Part shown: piece by piece, positions 44,703-53,141 of the stretch
Layout: every line of letters starts with the position of its first letter
Position numbering within the stretch: position 1 is the first letter of the stretch
From: CAZCPB01 sp044223975
Lineage (GTDB): Bacteria; Planctomycetota; Phycisphaerae; Phycisphaerales; UBA1924
Reading direction: 5' to 3'
Length of the DNA: 64,000 nucleotides
Assembly: GCA_044223975.1 (NCBI GenBank)
Contig: JBGALI010000007.1
Coordinates: 1-64,000, forward strand
The notes under the pieces: model-generated
The model's input: the letters and a program-made list of their open reading frames with translations, nothing else
Databases searched by the model: none
Told to the model about the DNA's origin: nothing
Made by a program: the position numbers and the translations under genes

Positions 44703-45701
44703 TCAAGCCCGCGGGAGCGTCGCGACCACGAAGGTGGCGTCGGGCGTTGATCGAACCCGCGTCGTCCCGGAAATCGCCGCGGGAACCAAGCCGGTCCTGC
44801 CGGCCGGCAGGTCCACGGCCGCGCCGTGCTCTGGATGCAGCGTCAGGCTCCCCTTCAGCGTCATCACGCACGCGCAGCGGCCGCCAAAGGCCTCTTTGCC
44901 GGAGACTTCCTTGCCGCGAGGCTTGAACACCGAGAGCTCGAAAAACTCGGTCGTCACGAGCTTCCCGCCGCGGCTGTCGGGCTCGAGACGCGCTGCCGCC
45001 GGGGCCGGGCCGAAATCAATGCACTCCAGCGACTGCTCCACGTGCAACTCGCGGCCAACACGCCCCCAATCAAAGACGCGGAACGTCGTGTCGCTGGGAG
45101 TCTGCACCTCGGCCACGAGCACGCCCGCACCCAGGGCGTGGCACGTGCCGCTCGGCAGGTTGTGGCACTCCCCCGGCACCGCCGGCACCGCGATCAGGTC
45201 GTTTACGACGGTGCCGTCTTGGATGTGACGGGCAAAGTCCTCCCGCGTTACTCCCTGCCGAATGCCCTTGTAGATGACGCTCCCGGGCGCGGCATCGAGG
45301 ATGAACCAGCTCTCGGTCTTGAGGTGTGCGTCGGGGTGAGTCGCCGCGTACGCCGGGCTGGGGTGCACTTGGACCGACAGATTCTCGCGTGCGTCGAGGA
45401 ACTTCACGAGCAACGGGAAACCGCCGTGGCGGGAGAGCGCCGTGCTCCCCACCAGCCGCGTGTCCCACGCGGTCAGGGCGTCGTGCAGCGTCTGGCCAGC
45501 CAGCGGCCCGTTGGCAATGACCGAGCGTGCGGCGCCCCCTCCGCCCCCCGACGCCGACGTGGTCCCAAGATCGGCAAGCTCCCAGCTCTCTCCGATCAAC
45601 TGTCCGGGAGGCAGCGCTTTGCCGAAGCGTTCCAGTCGTCTCCCGCCCCAGACCTTGGGCATCAGGATCGGCTCGAAAACAAGGGGGTAAGGCGTGTGCA
45701 T
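44703..45701 (-). CDS. manA: Class I mannose-6-phosphate isomerase
   Basis: A 332-residue cupin enzyme that interconverts fructose-6-phosphate and mannose-6-phosphate, feeding GDP-mannose and polysaccharide synthesis. Zinc ligands are visible in Val-Gln-Val-His-Pro, Lys-Thr-Glu-Ser-Trp and Ser-Gly-Thr-Cys-His-Ala-Leu. The N-terminal Lys-Val-Trp-Gly-Gly and Gly-Glu-Ser-Trp-Glu motifs match the short Bacillus-type (YvyI) group. It follows the FabZ-like gene in the same direction. Confidence 0.88.
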   Translation of the reverse strand: MHTPYPLVFEPILMPKVWGGRRLERFGKALPPGQLIGESWELADLGTTSASGGGGGAARSVIANGPLAGQTLHDALTAWDTRLVGSTALSRHGGFPLLVKFLDARENLSVQVHPSPAYAATHPDAHLKTESWFILDAAPGSVIYKGIRQGVTREDFARHIQDGTVVNDLIAVPAVPGECHNLPSGTCHALGAGVLVAEVQTPSDTTFRVFDWGRVGRELHVEQSLECIDFGPAPAAARLEPDSRGGKLVTTEFFELSVFKPRGKEVSGKEAFGGRCACVMTLKGSLTLHPEHGAAVDLPAGRTGLVPAAISGTTRVRSTPDATFVVATLPRA

Positions 45702-45776
45702 GCGTCCATCGACCGCGATACAGGCTTCCCGGGGTTCTCCGGCAGTGAAGGGGTGGCCCCGACTGTCAGCGGGTTG

Positions 45777-46346
45777 TCAGCGGACGTCGATCATCATCCC
45801 GCTGATTCGGGCGTCGAATGACACACGCCCATCGACCATGCCCTGGATGTCACACTGGAAGCTCCGCCGTCCGACCTTGATCGCGTCGCACAGCACGTAG
45901 AAATCGTCGCCGGGCTTCACGCTGGATCGGAACGCCGCGTTCTCGATGCGAAGAAACGCGACGAGGCTGTGCTCGTTCTTGCGTGAGATGTACAGGTAGC
46001 ACGCCAGCTGGGCGCCGGTCTCGATCATCAGAACGCCGGGAAACATGGGCTTGCCCGGGAAGTGGCCGTCCACCCAGAACTCGTCGTCGCGCACGCGCTT
46101 GACGCCCACCCCGCGGCAGAGCGTCGGGTGTTCCCAGACGATCCAGTCGAGCATGGACATGTTCCCGCGATGCGGGTTCCACGTCTCGATGTGAGCGCGG
46201 TCTCGCACGCGACCGGACAGGTCGATACCCGCCAAGTCGAACAGCGGCGCGGAACCGCGTGCCCGGTCCTCGCGTGCGGCAGCGCCCGCACTGTCAGTCT
46301 GTCCCGCCCGAGGGGCTTCAGGGCTGGGGGGGGGTACCGCCGGCAT
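45777..46346 (-). CDS. FabZ/FabA-like 3-hydroxyacyl-ACP dehydratase
   Basis: A 189-residue hot-dog protein. About 50 low-complexity residues precede the fold. The core has Gly-His-Phe-Pro-Gly-Lys-Pro-x-Phe-Pro-Gly-Val with catalytic His95, and Ile-Glu-Thr-Gly-Ala-Gln with Glu109. FabZ removes water from beta-hydroxyacyl-ACP in fatty acid elongation. Compared with classic FabZ (about 145-150) it is longer at the N-terminus. Its start lies inside the 3' end of the Hc1-like gene (29 bases shared), so the two are coupled. Confidence 0.88.
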   Translation of the reverse strand: MPAVPPPSPEAPRAGQTDSAGAAAREDRARGSAPLFDLAGIDLSGRVRDRAHIETWNPHRGNMSMLDWIVWEHPTLCRGVGVKRVRDDEFWVDGHFPGKPMFPGVLMIETGAQLACYLYISRKNEHSLVAFLRIENAAFRSSVKPGDDFYVLCDAIKVGRRSFQCDIQGMVDGRVSFDARISGMMIDVR

Positions 46347-46509
46347 CGCGGAGCTCCAGGATCTTCTGACGGATTTCCTGAGCCGCGTTCTTGATGTCCT
46401 GCATCATGGCCCGGACCCGGGTTCCGGCCGCCCGGTTGCCTCCCTCGGCCTTCTTGAGGTCTTCGTCAGCCTGCGCGATCAATGCTTTGAGCCGTTCGAA
46501 AGATTCCAA
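46318..46509 (-). CDS. Hc1-type histone-like protein, core domain only
   Basis: A 63-residue helical protein starting with TTG after an AGGAAGGA ribosome site. It has the Hc1 core: Phe-Glu-Arg-Leu-Lys-Ala-Leu, Asp-Leu-Lys-Lys, a Gly-Asn-Arg-Ala-Ala-Gly-Thr-Arg-Val-Arg motif and Met-Gln-Asp-Ile-Lys-Asn-Ala-Ala-Gln-Glu-Ile-Arg. In chlamydiae this domain heads a Lys-rich DNA-condensing tail; here the tail is missing and the protein ends soon after the core. It overlaps the FabZ-like gene. A nucleoid role is inferred from the family only. Confidence 0.8.
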   Translation of the reverse strand: MESFERLKALIAQADEDLKKAEGGNRAAGTRVRAMMQDIKNAAQEIRQKILELRDAGGTPPQP

Positions 46510-46635
46510 AGCGTGTCCTTCCTGGTGAGAGGCACCCCCTCAACCTTGATGTGTTGCACCAATCTTGGCGGGGTGAACGCCGAAGGCAAATCGGGGCGTC
46601 AGGCTTTGGGTAGGGTCGCCGAGGGGGTGCAGGAT

Positions 46636-47646
46636 TCAATGGGAAACCTGGGACAACCCGTGCTCGATGATTTCAAGGGCGGCGTGGGTGTATTTGTGGT
46701 GCCCTTCCCGATCCGCGTAGACGGGCACACAGGCCGCCATGAGCACTCGGCGGACCATGGCGAGGTCGGCGTAGCCGTCGTCTCCGTGGAGGCCCCGCTC
46801 ACGGCGCAGGCGAGCCAGCGCTGTGACGGGCTTGACCCCGTGAAGCTCATCGGGCTTCCCCCAATAGAGACGCTCCAGGTACACCGCATCCTCCACCCAG
46901 TGGCCGGCGTGAACGAGCGCGAGGTCAACGAGCACGCACCCGTTCCGCGCCCCCGCCGCGGCGGAAGCGACGACGGGCCGGCGCAGCGCATTCCCCGGAT
47001 GCAGGTCGCCGTGACACCACTCGGTGATCGGACGGGCGGCCCACTTCCGTTGCAGCACGCCCAATGACTTCTGGACTCTCTTTACGGCCTCGTTCCACCT
47101 CTGCGGCTCGGGCATCGCTCCCTTGCGCGTGAGGTCGCGGGCTTTTTCAAGAAGCGATGCCCAGTCGGGCATCGGCGGGGCCACGTCGACCGGTCGCGCC
47201 CGCCGGGCCGCGTCGTGAAAGTCTGCCGCGGCATGAAGAAGGTCGAGAACAGACTGTTCCGACATGCCCTGCGACAGCGGATGCCCCGACAGTCGTTCGA
47301 TCACGATCCACGCGAGGTCGTACCCGCCGAGAGTCTCGCCGCAGGCCAGCACGCGAGGCGTGGGGGGCTCCTGATCGCTGTCCGCGCCGACCTTCCCAAG
47401 GCTGGTGGTCCAGCGGTACTCCACGGAACCGACGGGCAGCTTCACCATCACGGGCAATGGCCGTCCCGCTTCGTCCTTCCACTCGGCAAATCCGGTTGAG
47501 GCGCCGCCGTGCTGCCAGACGCTGCGGAACCAGCTGATGGGCCCCAGGCGGCCGTTGCACGCGTCGCCGAGTTGCGGCGCGAGCGCCTGGCCCAGAGAGT
47601 GGGGATCGGGCGGGTGCGGGGCATGAACGGAAGTCGGTGTGCCCAT
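46636..47646 (-). CDS. Aminoglycoside phosphotransferase (APH)-fold kinase
   Basis: A 336-residue protein with the APH catalytic loop Cys-His-Gly-Asp-Leu-His-Pro-Gly-Asn and a following Leu-Val-Asp-Leu metal-binding Asp. The N-lobe has Val-Met-Val-Lys as the likely ATP Lys. These kinases act on antibiotics, choline, homoserine or small sugars; nothing here shows which. It lies 12 bases after rsmA. The 126 bases between it and the Hc1-like gene hold nothing supported beyond the latter's ribosome site. Confidence 0.82.
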   Translation of the reverse strand: MGTPTSVHAPHPPDPHSLGQALAPQLGDACNGRLGPISWFRSVWQHGGASTGFAEWKDEAGRPLPVMVKLPVGSVEYRWTTSLGKVGADSDQEPPTPRVLACGETLGGYDLAWIVIERLSGHPLSQGMSEQSVLDLLHAAADFHDAARRARPVDVAPPMPDWASLLEKARDLTRKGAMPEPQRWNEAVKRVQKSLGVLQRKWAARPITEWCHGDLHPGNALRRPVVASAAAGARNGCVLVDLALVHAGHWVEDAVYLERLYWGKPDELHGVKPVTALARLRRERGLHGDDGYADLAMVRRVLMAACVPVYADREGHHKYTHAALEIIEHGLSQVSH

Positions 47647-47658
47647 GGTCGCGCAGAT

Positions 47659-48525
47659 TCAGGCTACACGATTCGGGGAGGCGGCGGGAGGGAATGGGGC
47701 GCGGGCGCGCTGGAGGTCGATGATTTGCCTGACAGTAAGCTGCTCGGCTCGAAGAGTGGGCGAAATTCCCTCGGGCCAATTGCCCGCACGCCCGAGAATC
47801 GAGCCCAGTTGCTTGCGACGCTGGGTGAACAATCCCTGGCAGAAATCGGCCAACGACCGGGGGTTGTCCGTGAGGGGCGACGGCCGGCGCGTGACCGCCA
47901 CCATCGCGCTCGTCACGTCCGGGCGCGGCCAGAAGCACTCGGGGGGAAGCGTGGCGATGAGGTGCAGATCGCTCACCGCCTGCGCGACGATGGCCAGTGG
48001 GCCGAAGTCCTTTGTGCCGGGCTTGGCGAGCAGGCGGTCCGCCACCTCGCGCTGAATGGTCACAAACAGCCCTCGGCACTCGCTGTGCTCGCACAGCAGG
48101 GAGAGCATCAGCGGCGTCGCCGCGTTGTAGGGGAGATTGGCGACCAGCGAGAACGGCCGAGCGCCCAGCGCCCGGGCCACCTCCCGGGAGATCGCTCGCT
48201 TGCTCTCCAGACAGTCGCCCTCGACGAGAACGACCGAGCCCGGAGCGTCGGGCGGGGTCGCCGGTGGGAAGCGATTCCGAAGCAGCGCGGCCAGGTGCGG
48301 GTCAAGCTCGCACGCCACCACGCGGCAGCCGCGGACGACCAATTCCTCGGTCAAGGTGCCGGTCCCGGGCCCGACCTCCAGGACCAGGTCGCCGGCGCCG
48401 ACGCCCGACGTGTCCACCAGCTTTCGGATGAGGTTGTGGTCGATCAGGAAGTTCTGGCCCAAGGCCTTGCGCGGCGAAAGGCCGTGGGCTTCCAGGAGCC
48501 GCTTGATGTCGGTGAGCGTCTGCAC
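47659..48525 (-). CDS. rsmA: 16S rRNA dimethyladenosine transferase
   Basis: KsgA/RsmA dimethylates two adjacent adenosines in helix 45 of 16S rRNA late in 30S assembly. The 288-residue protein has the expected Gly-Gln-Asn-Phe-Leu, SAM motif Glu-Val-Gly-Pro-Gly-Thr-Gly, Glu-Leu-Asp, and the target-base motif Asn-Leu-Pro-Tyr. The start is a GTG at 48525 without a ribosome site; TAGAGT lies six bases before it and shares its first three bases with the stop of the upstream HAD gene. Confidence 0.93.
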   Translation of the reverse strand: MQTLTDIKRLLEAHGLSPRKALGQNFLIDHNLIRKLVDTSGVGAGDLVLEVGPGTGTLTEELVVRGCRVVACELDPHLAALLRNRFPPATPPDAPGSVVLVEGDCLESKRAISREVARALGARPFSLVANLPYNAATPLMLSLLCEHSECRGLFVTIQREVADRLLAKPGTKDFGPLAIVAQAVSDLHLIATLPPECFWPRPDVTSAMVAVTRRPSPLTDNPRSLADFCQGLFTQRRKQLGSILGRAGNWPEGISPTLRAEQLTVRQIIDLQRARAPFPPAASPNRVA

Positions 48526-48534
48526 GGCTGGACT

Positions 48535-49449
48535 CTACCACACCCCCGACAGAACCTGGTCGATCGCGTGCGCGACGCCGTCCTCGTCGTTCCCGAGCGT
48601 GTGCCGGTCGGCGACGTCGCGCACCGCGGGCACGGCGTTGCCCATCGCAACGCCCAGGCCCGCGCCGCGGATCATCGGCACGTCGTTGATCTCGTCACCG
48701 ATCGCGACGATTTGGTCCGGCCGGATCGCGCTCGCGGCCGCGAGCACGCCGATGGCGGACCATTTATCGGCGCTGCGGTCAAAGGCCTCGAGAATGTGAA
48801 GCGACTGGCCGTCGGGCATCTTTCGGGCGTGCTCCGGCGCGACCACGGCCGGGAAATGGTGCATCTGAGCCCGGCCCGCGAGGCCGGCGGCCAGATCGTG
48901 CTTGAGCGCGGCCAAGGCCCCCGAGAGCCCGCACGCCCCGACGCGCACGGTATGCTCCGGGTGCGCGTCCTCGTCGAGGCGCTGGGCGTACCGCACCTTC
49001 ACCTTCATGTGCTCGAACCACCACAGCGTCACGGGGTCGAGCGCGAGTCGTTCCTCTCCCACGATGACCAGGTAGTCGTACCCGGCCTCGAGAGGATCCT
49101 TCAGGATCAGCACCGGGTGCTTGTGTTCGAGCACCCGCGCCGTCATGTGCGCGACGAGCTCGCGATCAACCGCAAATCGGTGCAGCGTCCGCGAGGTGAC
49201 CGGGCACGCCACGATCGCTCCCCCTGCCACGATCACCGGGTCCACCTGGCCGATGGCGTCGATCACATGCCGGCATTCCACCAAGCCTCGCCCGGTGCAG
49301 ACCGTGACGGTCAGGCCGGCTTGACGTGCCCGCCGGACGGCGCCGAGATTGCGCTCGCTGACCCTGCCGCGCGAGTCCAAGAGCGTGCCGTCGAGGTCGA
49401 GGGCCAGCAGGCGGTAATGCGGAGTGGCTGTGACGGGGTGTGGCTGCAT
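48535..49449 (-). CDS. HAD-superfamily IIB hydrolase (Cof-like phosphatase)
   Basis: A 304-residue phosphatase: motif I Asp-Leu-Asp-Gly-Thr-Leu-Leu-Asp, motif II in Val-Cys-Thr-Gly-Arg, motif III Asp-Lys-Trp-Ser-Ala, and motif IV Gly-Asp-Glu-Ile-Asn-Asp. The C2B cap between about 90 and 200 is typical of Cof-type enzymes that dephosphorylate sugar phosphates or cofactors. It ends nine bases before rsmA and is likely co-transcribed. Confidence 0.9.
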   Translation of the reverse strand: MQPHPVTATPHYRLLALDLDGTLLDSRGRVSERNLGAVRRARQAGLTVTVCTGRGLVECRHVIDAIGQVDPVIVAGGAIVACPVTSRTLHRFAVDRELVAHMTARVLEHKHPVLILKDPLEAGYDYLVIVGEERLALDPVTLWWFEHMKVKVRYAQRLDEDAHPEHTVRVGACGLSGALAALKHDLAAGLAGRAQMHHFPAVVAPEHARKMPDGQSLHILEAFDRSADKWSAIGVLAAASAIRPDQIVAIGDEINDVPMIRGAGLGVAMGNAVPAVRDVADRHTLGNDEDGVAHAIDQVLSGVW

Positions 49450-49594
49450 CCTGGGCGACCCAGTCTAGTGGGGTGGGGGGCCGGTCCGCCCGAGCGGCAG
49501 GGTCCAGGGGTTGCTCTCGTCGCCCCTCGCCACACGCCGACCCCGGCGAAGCGGCCCGGGATGGGATCGGTCGGGATCCGGTATCATCGGCCCT

Positions 49595-49655
49595 GAACCA
49601 CGAGGCAGTGGTTCCGAGTAATAGTCCCGGGCAAACGCCCCCGGGGAGGAACCGC
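49595..49655 (+). promoter_or_regulatory. Leader hairpins before the PH-domain gene
   Basis: GAACCAC and GTGGTTC (49595-49614) form a perfect seven-base hairpin with a six-base loop. A second GC-rich hairpin (CCCGGGC/GCCC..CCGGG around 49626-49645) runs up to the GGGGAGGA ribosome site. TATCAT at 49582-49587 could be a -10 box. Possible translational control; weak evidence. Confidence 0.35.
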
Positions 49656-50303
49656 ATGGCATCCCGCTACATCGTTCACGGCACCGATCAGGCGTCCAAG
49701 CCGGTGCAGAAGATCATCGAGGCCGAATCCGCCGCCGAGGCCGCCCGAATGGCCGAGCGGATCGGCGTGACCGTGGCCGGGGTCGAGGTCGATCCGTCAT
49801 TCGCGCAAGCGACTGGGGCGGGGAGCGATTCGGCGCGCGACGTCCTGGACGACGTGCGCGGCAGTCGGCGGCTCGGTCCCGAAACGCCCCTGTGGACGGG
49901 TACTCCCAGCCAATGGGTCAATTTCTGGTGGTACGTGTCGTGCATCGTGGTGGTGACGATCCCGTTTGCGATCTGGAAGTTCCTCGACACCAAGTACTCC
50001 AAGTACAGCCTGACGACCCAGCGTCTGCGGCTTGAGAGCGGGGTGCTGACCAAGACGATCGACGAGGTTGAGCTGTACCGCATCAAGGACACGCAACTCC
50101 ACCAGACGCTGCTCGACCGCATGCTCGGCATCGGAACGATCGAGGTCCTCAGCTCCGACGAGACCAATTCAAAGCTGCTGCTGCCCAAGATCCCCAACGC
50201 GCCGGCCGTCCGTGAGCAGCTCAGGCAGGGCGTGGAGCGCCTTCGCCTTATGCGGGGTGTCCGCGAGCTTGACCTGGCGGTCGAGACGGACCCGCACCAT
50301 TGA
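49656..50303 (+). CDS. Bacterial PH-domain (bPH2/YdbS-like) membrane protein
   Basis: A 215-residue protein with a GGGGAGGA ribosome site. Residues 1-85 are soluble and begin with a predicted small alpha/beta domain. One membrane segment lies at about 90-108, followed by a YdbS-type PH domain (Tyr-Ser-Leu-Thr-Thr-Gln-Arg-Leu-Arg, Val-Glu-Leu-Tyr-Arg-Ile-Lys-Asp). Such proteins sit at the membrane and often act in envelope stress or bacteriocin resistance; the role here is unknown. Confidence 0.8.
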   Translation: MASRYIVHGTDQASKPVQKIIEAESAAEAARMAERIGVTVAGVEVDPSFAQATGAGSDSARDVLDDVRGSRRLGPETPLWTGTPSQWVNFWWYVSCIVVVTIPFAIWKFLDTKYSKYSLTTQRLRLESGVLTKTIDEVELYRIKDTQLHQTLLDRMLGIGTIEVLSSDETNSKLLLPKIPNAPAVREQLRQGVERLRLMRGVRELDLAVETDPHH

Positions 50304-50340
50304 ACGCACGCAGGCCGGCGTGACGCTACGCTGGTCGCCC

Positions 50341-50829
50341 ATGAGCACGGATGGACACCCGGAACATGAGCGTTGGATGACCCTCGCGATCGAGCAGGCC
50401 CGCGCCGGGATCGCGTCGGGGCAGTCGCCCTTCGGGGCGGTCGTGGTTCGCGGCGGGGCGCTCGTCGCCGGGGGGCATAACGAGGTCTGGAAGCGCACCG
50501 ATCCGACGGCGCACGCCGAAGTGGTCGCCATCCAGAAGGCCAGCGCCGTGATCCGCACGATCGACTTCCGCGGGTGCGCCATGTACACCACGTGCGAGCC
50601 GTGCCCGATGTGCGCCGCCGCCATCCACTGGTCGAACTTCGACGCGGTGTACTTCGGCGCGACGATCGACGACGCGCAGCGTGCCGGGTTCCGCGAACTG
50701 ACGCTGGCCGCGGCGGACCTGTACAGGCAGGGACGGAGCGGCGTCAAGCTCGCGTCGGGCGTGCTCCAGCGCGAGTGCGCGGCGCTGTTCGGCGAGTGGC
50801 TCTCCCGCCCCGGTCACCGCGGCTACTAA
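50341..50829 (+). CDS. Nucleoside deaminase (guanine/cytidine deaminase-like)
   Basis: A 162-residue zinc deaminase: His58-Ala-Glu60 and Cys85-Glu-Pro-Cys88-Pro-Met-Cys91 form the metal site and proton shuttle. The His-Asn-Glu-Val and Ala-Ile-His-Trp segments resemble guanine deaminase GuaD and its relatives rather than TadA. The ATG has no ribosome site; TACGCT stands eight bases before it, which suggests a leaderless transcript. Confidence 0.88.
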   Translation: MSTDGHPEHERWMTLAIEQARAGIASGQSPFGAVVVRGGALVAGGHNEVWKRTDPTAHAEVVAIQKASAVIRTIDFRGCAMYTTCEPCPMCAAAIHWSNFDAVYFGATIDDAQRAGFRELTLAAADLYRQGRSGVKLASGVLQRECAALFGEWLSRPGHRGY

Positions 50830-50901
50830 ACGACAAACCGCGCCGGACGTGCACCCGGCGTGGAGTTCGGCGTTCGGATTGTCGTCGCAAAGTCCAACCG
50901 C

Positions 50902-52095
50902 TCAAGAGCGGTACGCGTTCGCCACCTTCTTGAGCGCCTCGCCGACGACCTTGAAATGCTCATCGGTCAGGTCGTGGTGCATGGGCAGGCAGAAGACCTG
51001 CGTGCACAGCTTGTCCGCGACGGGCGTGTTGTGCTTGTCGAACTTTGCGAGCGCGGGCTGCTTGGGCAGCGGGCGCGGGTAGTGCACCGCCGTCGGCACG
51101 CCCTCGGCCTTGAGCGCATCGGTGAACTGGTCGCGGGTGCAGGAGAACTTCGACGTGTCCATCTTCACCGTGTAGAGGTGGAACACCGCCTCGCCGCCGG
51201 GCGTGGTCTTGGGGGCGGACAGCCCCGGGATACCCGCGATGATCTGGTCGTACCGGGCCGCGTTCTTCTGACGCTGCGCGGTCTGATCGGCGAGGCGATC
51301 GAGTCGCGAGCACCCGATCGCGCCCGTGATGTCGTTCATCCGGTAGTTGTACCCGACGCTTTCGTGCAGGTACTTGTCGGTCTCGCCGTGCGAGCGGAGG
51401 AGCTTGATCGTGCGGGCCAGCGCGTCGTCGTTGCACGAGATCGACCCGCCCTCGCCGGTGGCGAAGTTCTTGGTGGCGTAGAACGAGTACGTCACCGCGT
51501 CGCCGTAAACGCCGATCGGCTTGCCCTTGTACGTCGCCAGGTGCGACTGGGCCGCGTCGTAGACCACCTTGAGGTTGTGCTTCTTGGCCAGCGCCTGCAC
51601 GGCATCGATGTCGACCGGGCAGCCGTAGAGGTGCGTGGCGGCGATGCCGCGGGTCTTGGGCGTCACCTTCTTCGCGGCATCGGCCATGTCGATCTGGAAG
51701 GTGTCGGGGAGCGCGTCCACGAACACGGGCGTACAGCCGCGGGCGATGACCATGGACACCGTCGCGATGTAGCTCCACGCCGGGACGAGGATCTCGTCGC
51801 CGGGGTTGAAAAGAGCTTCGTACGCAAGCTGCAGGGCGCACGTCCCGTTGGCGCACGTCATCATGTGCTTGGCGCCCGTCTGCTGGCCGAACCGGGTTTC
51901 AAGCTCTTCGCACTTCTTGGCGGCCCGGAGCATGCCGCTCTTGAGCACCGCGGTCGCCGCGTCGATGTCGGCCTGCGACAGCGCGGTCGACATGAACGGG
52001 ACGGCCTTGGCGGAGACGGGGGTGCCACCCTTGATCGCCAGGGAGGCGGTGCGAGCATCGGGACGCTCAAGGACGGGAGTCGTGGCCAACGGCAT
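50902..52095 (-). CDS. DegT/DnrJ/EryC1/StrS aminotransferase
   Basis: A 397-residue PLP enzyme of the sugar aminotransferase family, with the Schiff-base Lys at about residue 209 (Tyr-Ala-Thr-Lys-Asn-Phe-Ala-Thr-Gly-Glu-Gly-Gly), Asp-Ala-Ala-Gln-Ser, and His-Tyr-Pro-Arg-Pro near the C-terminus. These enzymes aminate keto-sugars for surface polysaccharides or antibiotics, or act as oxidoreductase partners. GGAG directly abuts the ATG. A TATTCT is 22 bases upstream. It is divergent from the export cluster, with about 98 bases between the start codons. Confidence 0.9.
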   Translation of the reverse strand: MPLATTPVLERPDARTASLAIKGGTPVSAKAVPFMSTALSQADIDAATAVLKSGMLRAAKKCEELETRFGQQTGAKHMMTCANGTCALQLAYEALFNPGDEILVPAWSYIATVSMVIARGCTPVFVDALPDTFQIDMADAAKKVTPKTRGIAATHLYGCPVDIDAVQALAKKHNLKVVYDAAQSHLATYKGKPIGVYGDAVTYSFYATKNFATGEGGSISCNDDALARTIKLLRSHGETDKYLHESVGYNYRMNDITGAIGCSRLDRLADQTAQRQKNAARYDQIIAGIPGLSAPKTTPGGEAVFHLYTVKMDTSKFSCTRDQFTDALKAEGVPTAVHYPRPLPKQPALAKFDKHNTPVADKLCTQVFCLPMHHDLTDEHFKVVGEALKKVANAYRS

Positions 52096-52181
52096 CTCCT
52101 TGAAGTGGTGAAGGAAAAGAATAGACCTGGCTCGGGTCGGGATGTGCCCCAGAAGGGGAACTCTTGGCGACCCATCAACGG

Positions 52182-52187
52182 TATAGT
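52182..52187 (+). promoter_or_regulatory. -10 element (TATAGT) of the export cluster, leaderless start
   Basis: TATAGT lies six bases before the ATG at 52194. No -35 box matches well (TTGGCG is 12 bases upstream, too close), and there is no ribosome site. It has the same hexamer and spacing as the ArsR promoter at 15930. Confidence 0.55.
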
Positions 52188-52193
52188 TTCCCT

Positions 52194-53141
52194 ATGACCT
52201 TCCAGCTTCCGTACAGGCGTTTTGCGTGGCTTACAGGCGTTCTGGTCGTGGGAATGCTGGGGGGTCTGGCGCCCGACCAACCTGCCGAACCGGGGCTTTC
52301 TCCTGAGATGATTGCGGATTTCGGCGGCGAGAAGCATGTGACGCGTCCGAGCCTGGACGCCACCATGGGTTTCTCTGCCGCGACGCGGGTCACGGCCGTG
52401 CTCGTCAAGGTCGGACAGGAGGTCAAAGAGGGGCAACTGATGCTCCGTGGCGAGGACGCGGAGGAGCTGGTCTTCGTGAAATTGCAGAAGCTCCGCGCCG
52501 AGACCGACCTGCCGGTTCAGAAAGCCTCAAAGGCCGCGGACCTCGCCAAGCTCGAGTACGAGGGCCTGCTCGACGCCAAGAACAAGGGCGCCGGCTCGCC
52601 GCTTGAGCTGGGGCGCGCCAAGCTGACGTGGGAAGGTGCCGTGATCGACCTCGAGACGGCGAAGATCTCCCAGCAGCAGGAGGTCATCCAGGTGGACCGC
52701 TACCAGGCGCGCCTCGACAAGCTGCAGCTCAAGGCCCCGTTCTCCGGCGTGGTCGATTCCATCTCCGCGGACGTCGGCCAATCCGTCTCCGAGAACGACA
52801 AGGTGGTCCGCGTGGTCAACATCGATCCCCTCCGGATCGACGTCCCCACGCCGACGCTGCAGACGCTTGAGCAGGGTCTCAAGGTCGGCGATGCCGCCTG
52901 GGTGTTGATGGACCTTCCAGGCGAGCCCCGCGTGCATGTCGGCAAGGTCGTCGGCCTGGGCGCGGTAGCGGACTCGGCGAGCGCGACCCGGAACGTCCGC
53001 GTCGAAGTGCCCAACCCCACGGGCATCATCGCCGGGATCAACGCGTGGGTCAGGTTCCGAGAGCCCGCGGGGCCGTGGAAGTCGCGGATCGTGGGCGCCA
53101 AGACGGCCCAGGCGACGGGCGGCGCGGAGGCCTCGAAGTGA
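52194..53141 (+). CDS. HlyD/RND-type periplasmic adaptor (export cluster gene 1)
   Basis: A 315-residue membrane fusion protein. ATG 52194 starts a single membrane segment or signal (residues 7-25). Then come a lipoyl half (Val-Gly-Gln-Glu-Val-Lys-Glu-Gly), a coiled-coil hairpin at about 90-175, the second lipoyl half (Lys-Ala-Pro-Phe-Ser-Gly-Val-Val) and a beta-barrel. No pump or ABC gene is beside it. Its stop overlaps the next gene's GTG (GTGA), so it is made together with the GAF fusion. Confidence 0.85.
   Translation: MTFQLPYRRFAWLTGVLVVGMLGGLAPDQPAEPGLSPEMIADFGGEKHVTRPSLDATMGFSAATRVTAVLVKVGQEVKEGQLMLRGEDAEELVFVKLQKLRAETDLPVQKASKAADLAKLEYEGLLDAKNKGAGSPLELGRAKLTWEGAVIDLETAKISQQQEVIQVDRYQARLDKLQLKAPFSGVVDSISADVGQSVSENDKVVRVVNIDPLRIDVPTPTLQTLEQGLKVGDAAWVLMDLPGEPRVHVGKVVGLGAVADSASATRNVRVEVPNPTGIIAGINAWVRFREPAGPWKSRIVGAKTAQATGGAEASK

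Noticed and set aside
46599..46991. A 130-codon minus-strand frame inside the APH-fold kinase gene
   Set aside because: Alternate frame of the kinase gene without its own ribosome site or motif.
47509..49596. A 695-codon plus-strand frame across the APH, rsmA and HAD genes
   Set aside because: Antisense to three recognisable genes; no motif of its own.
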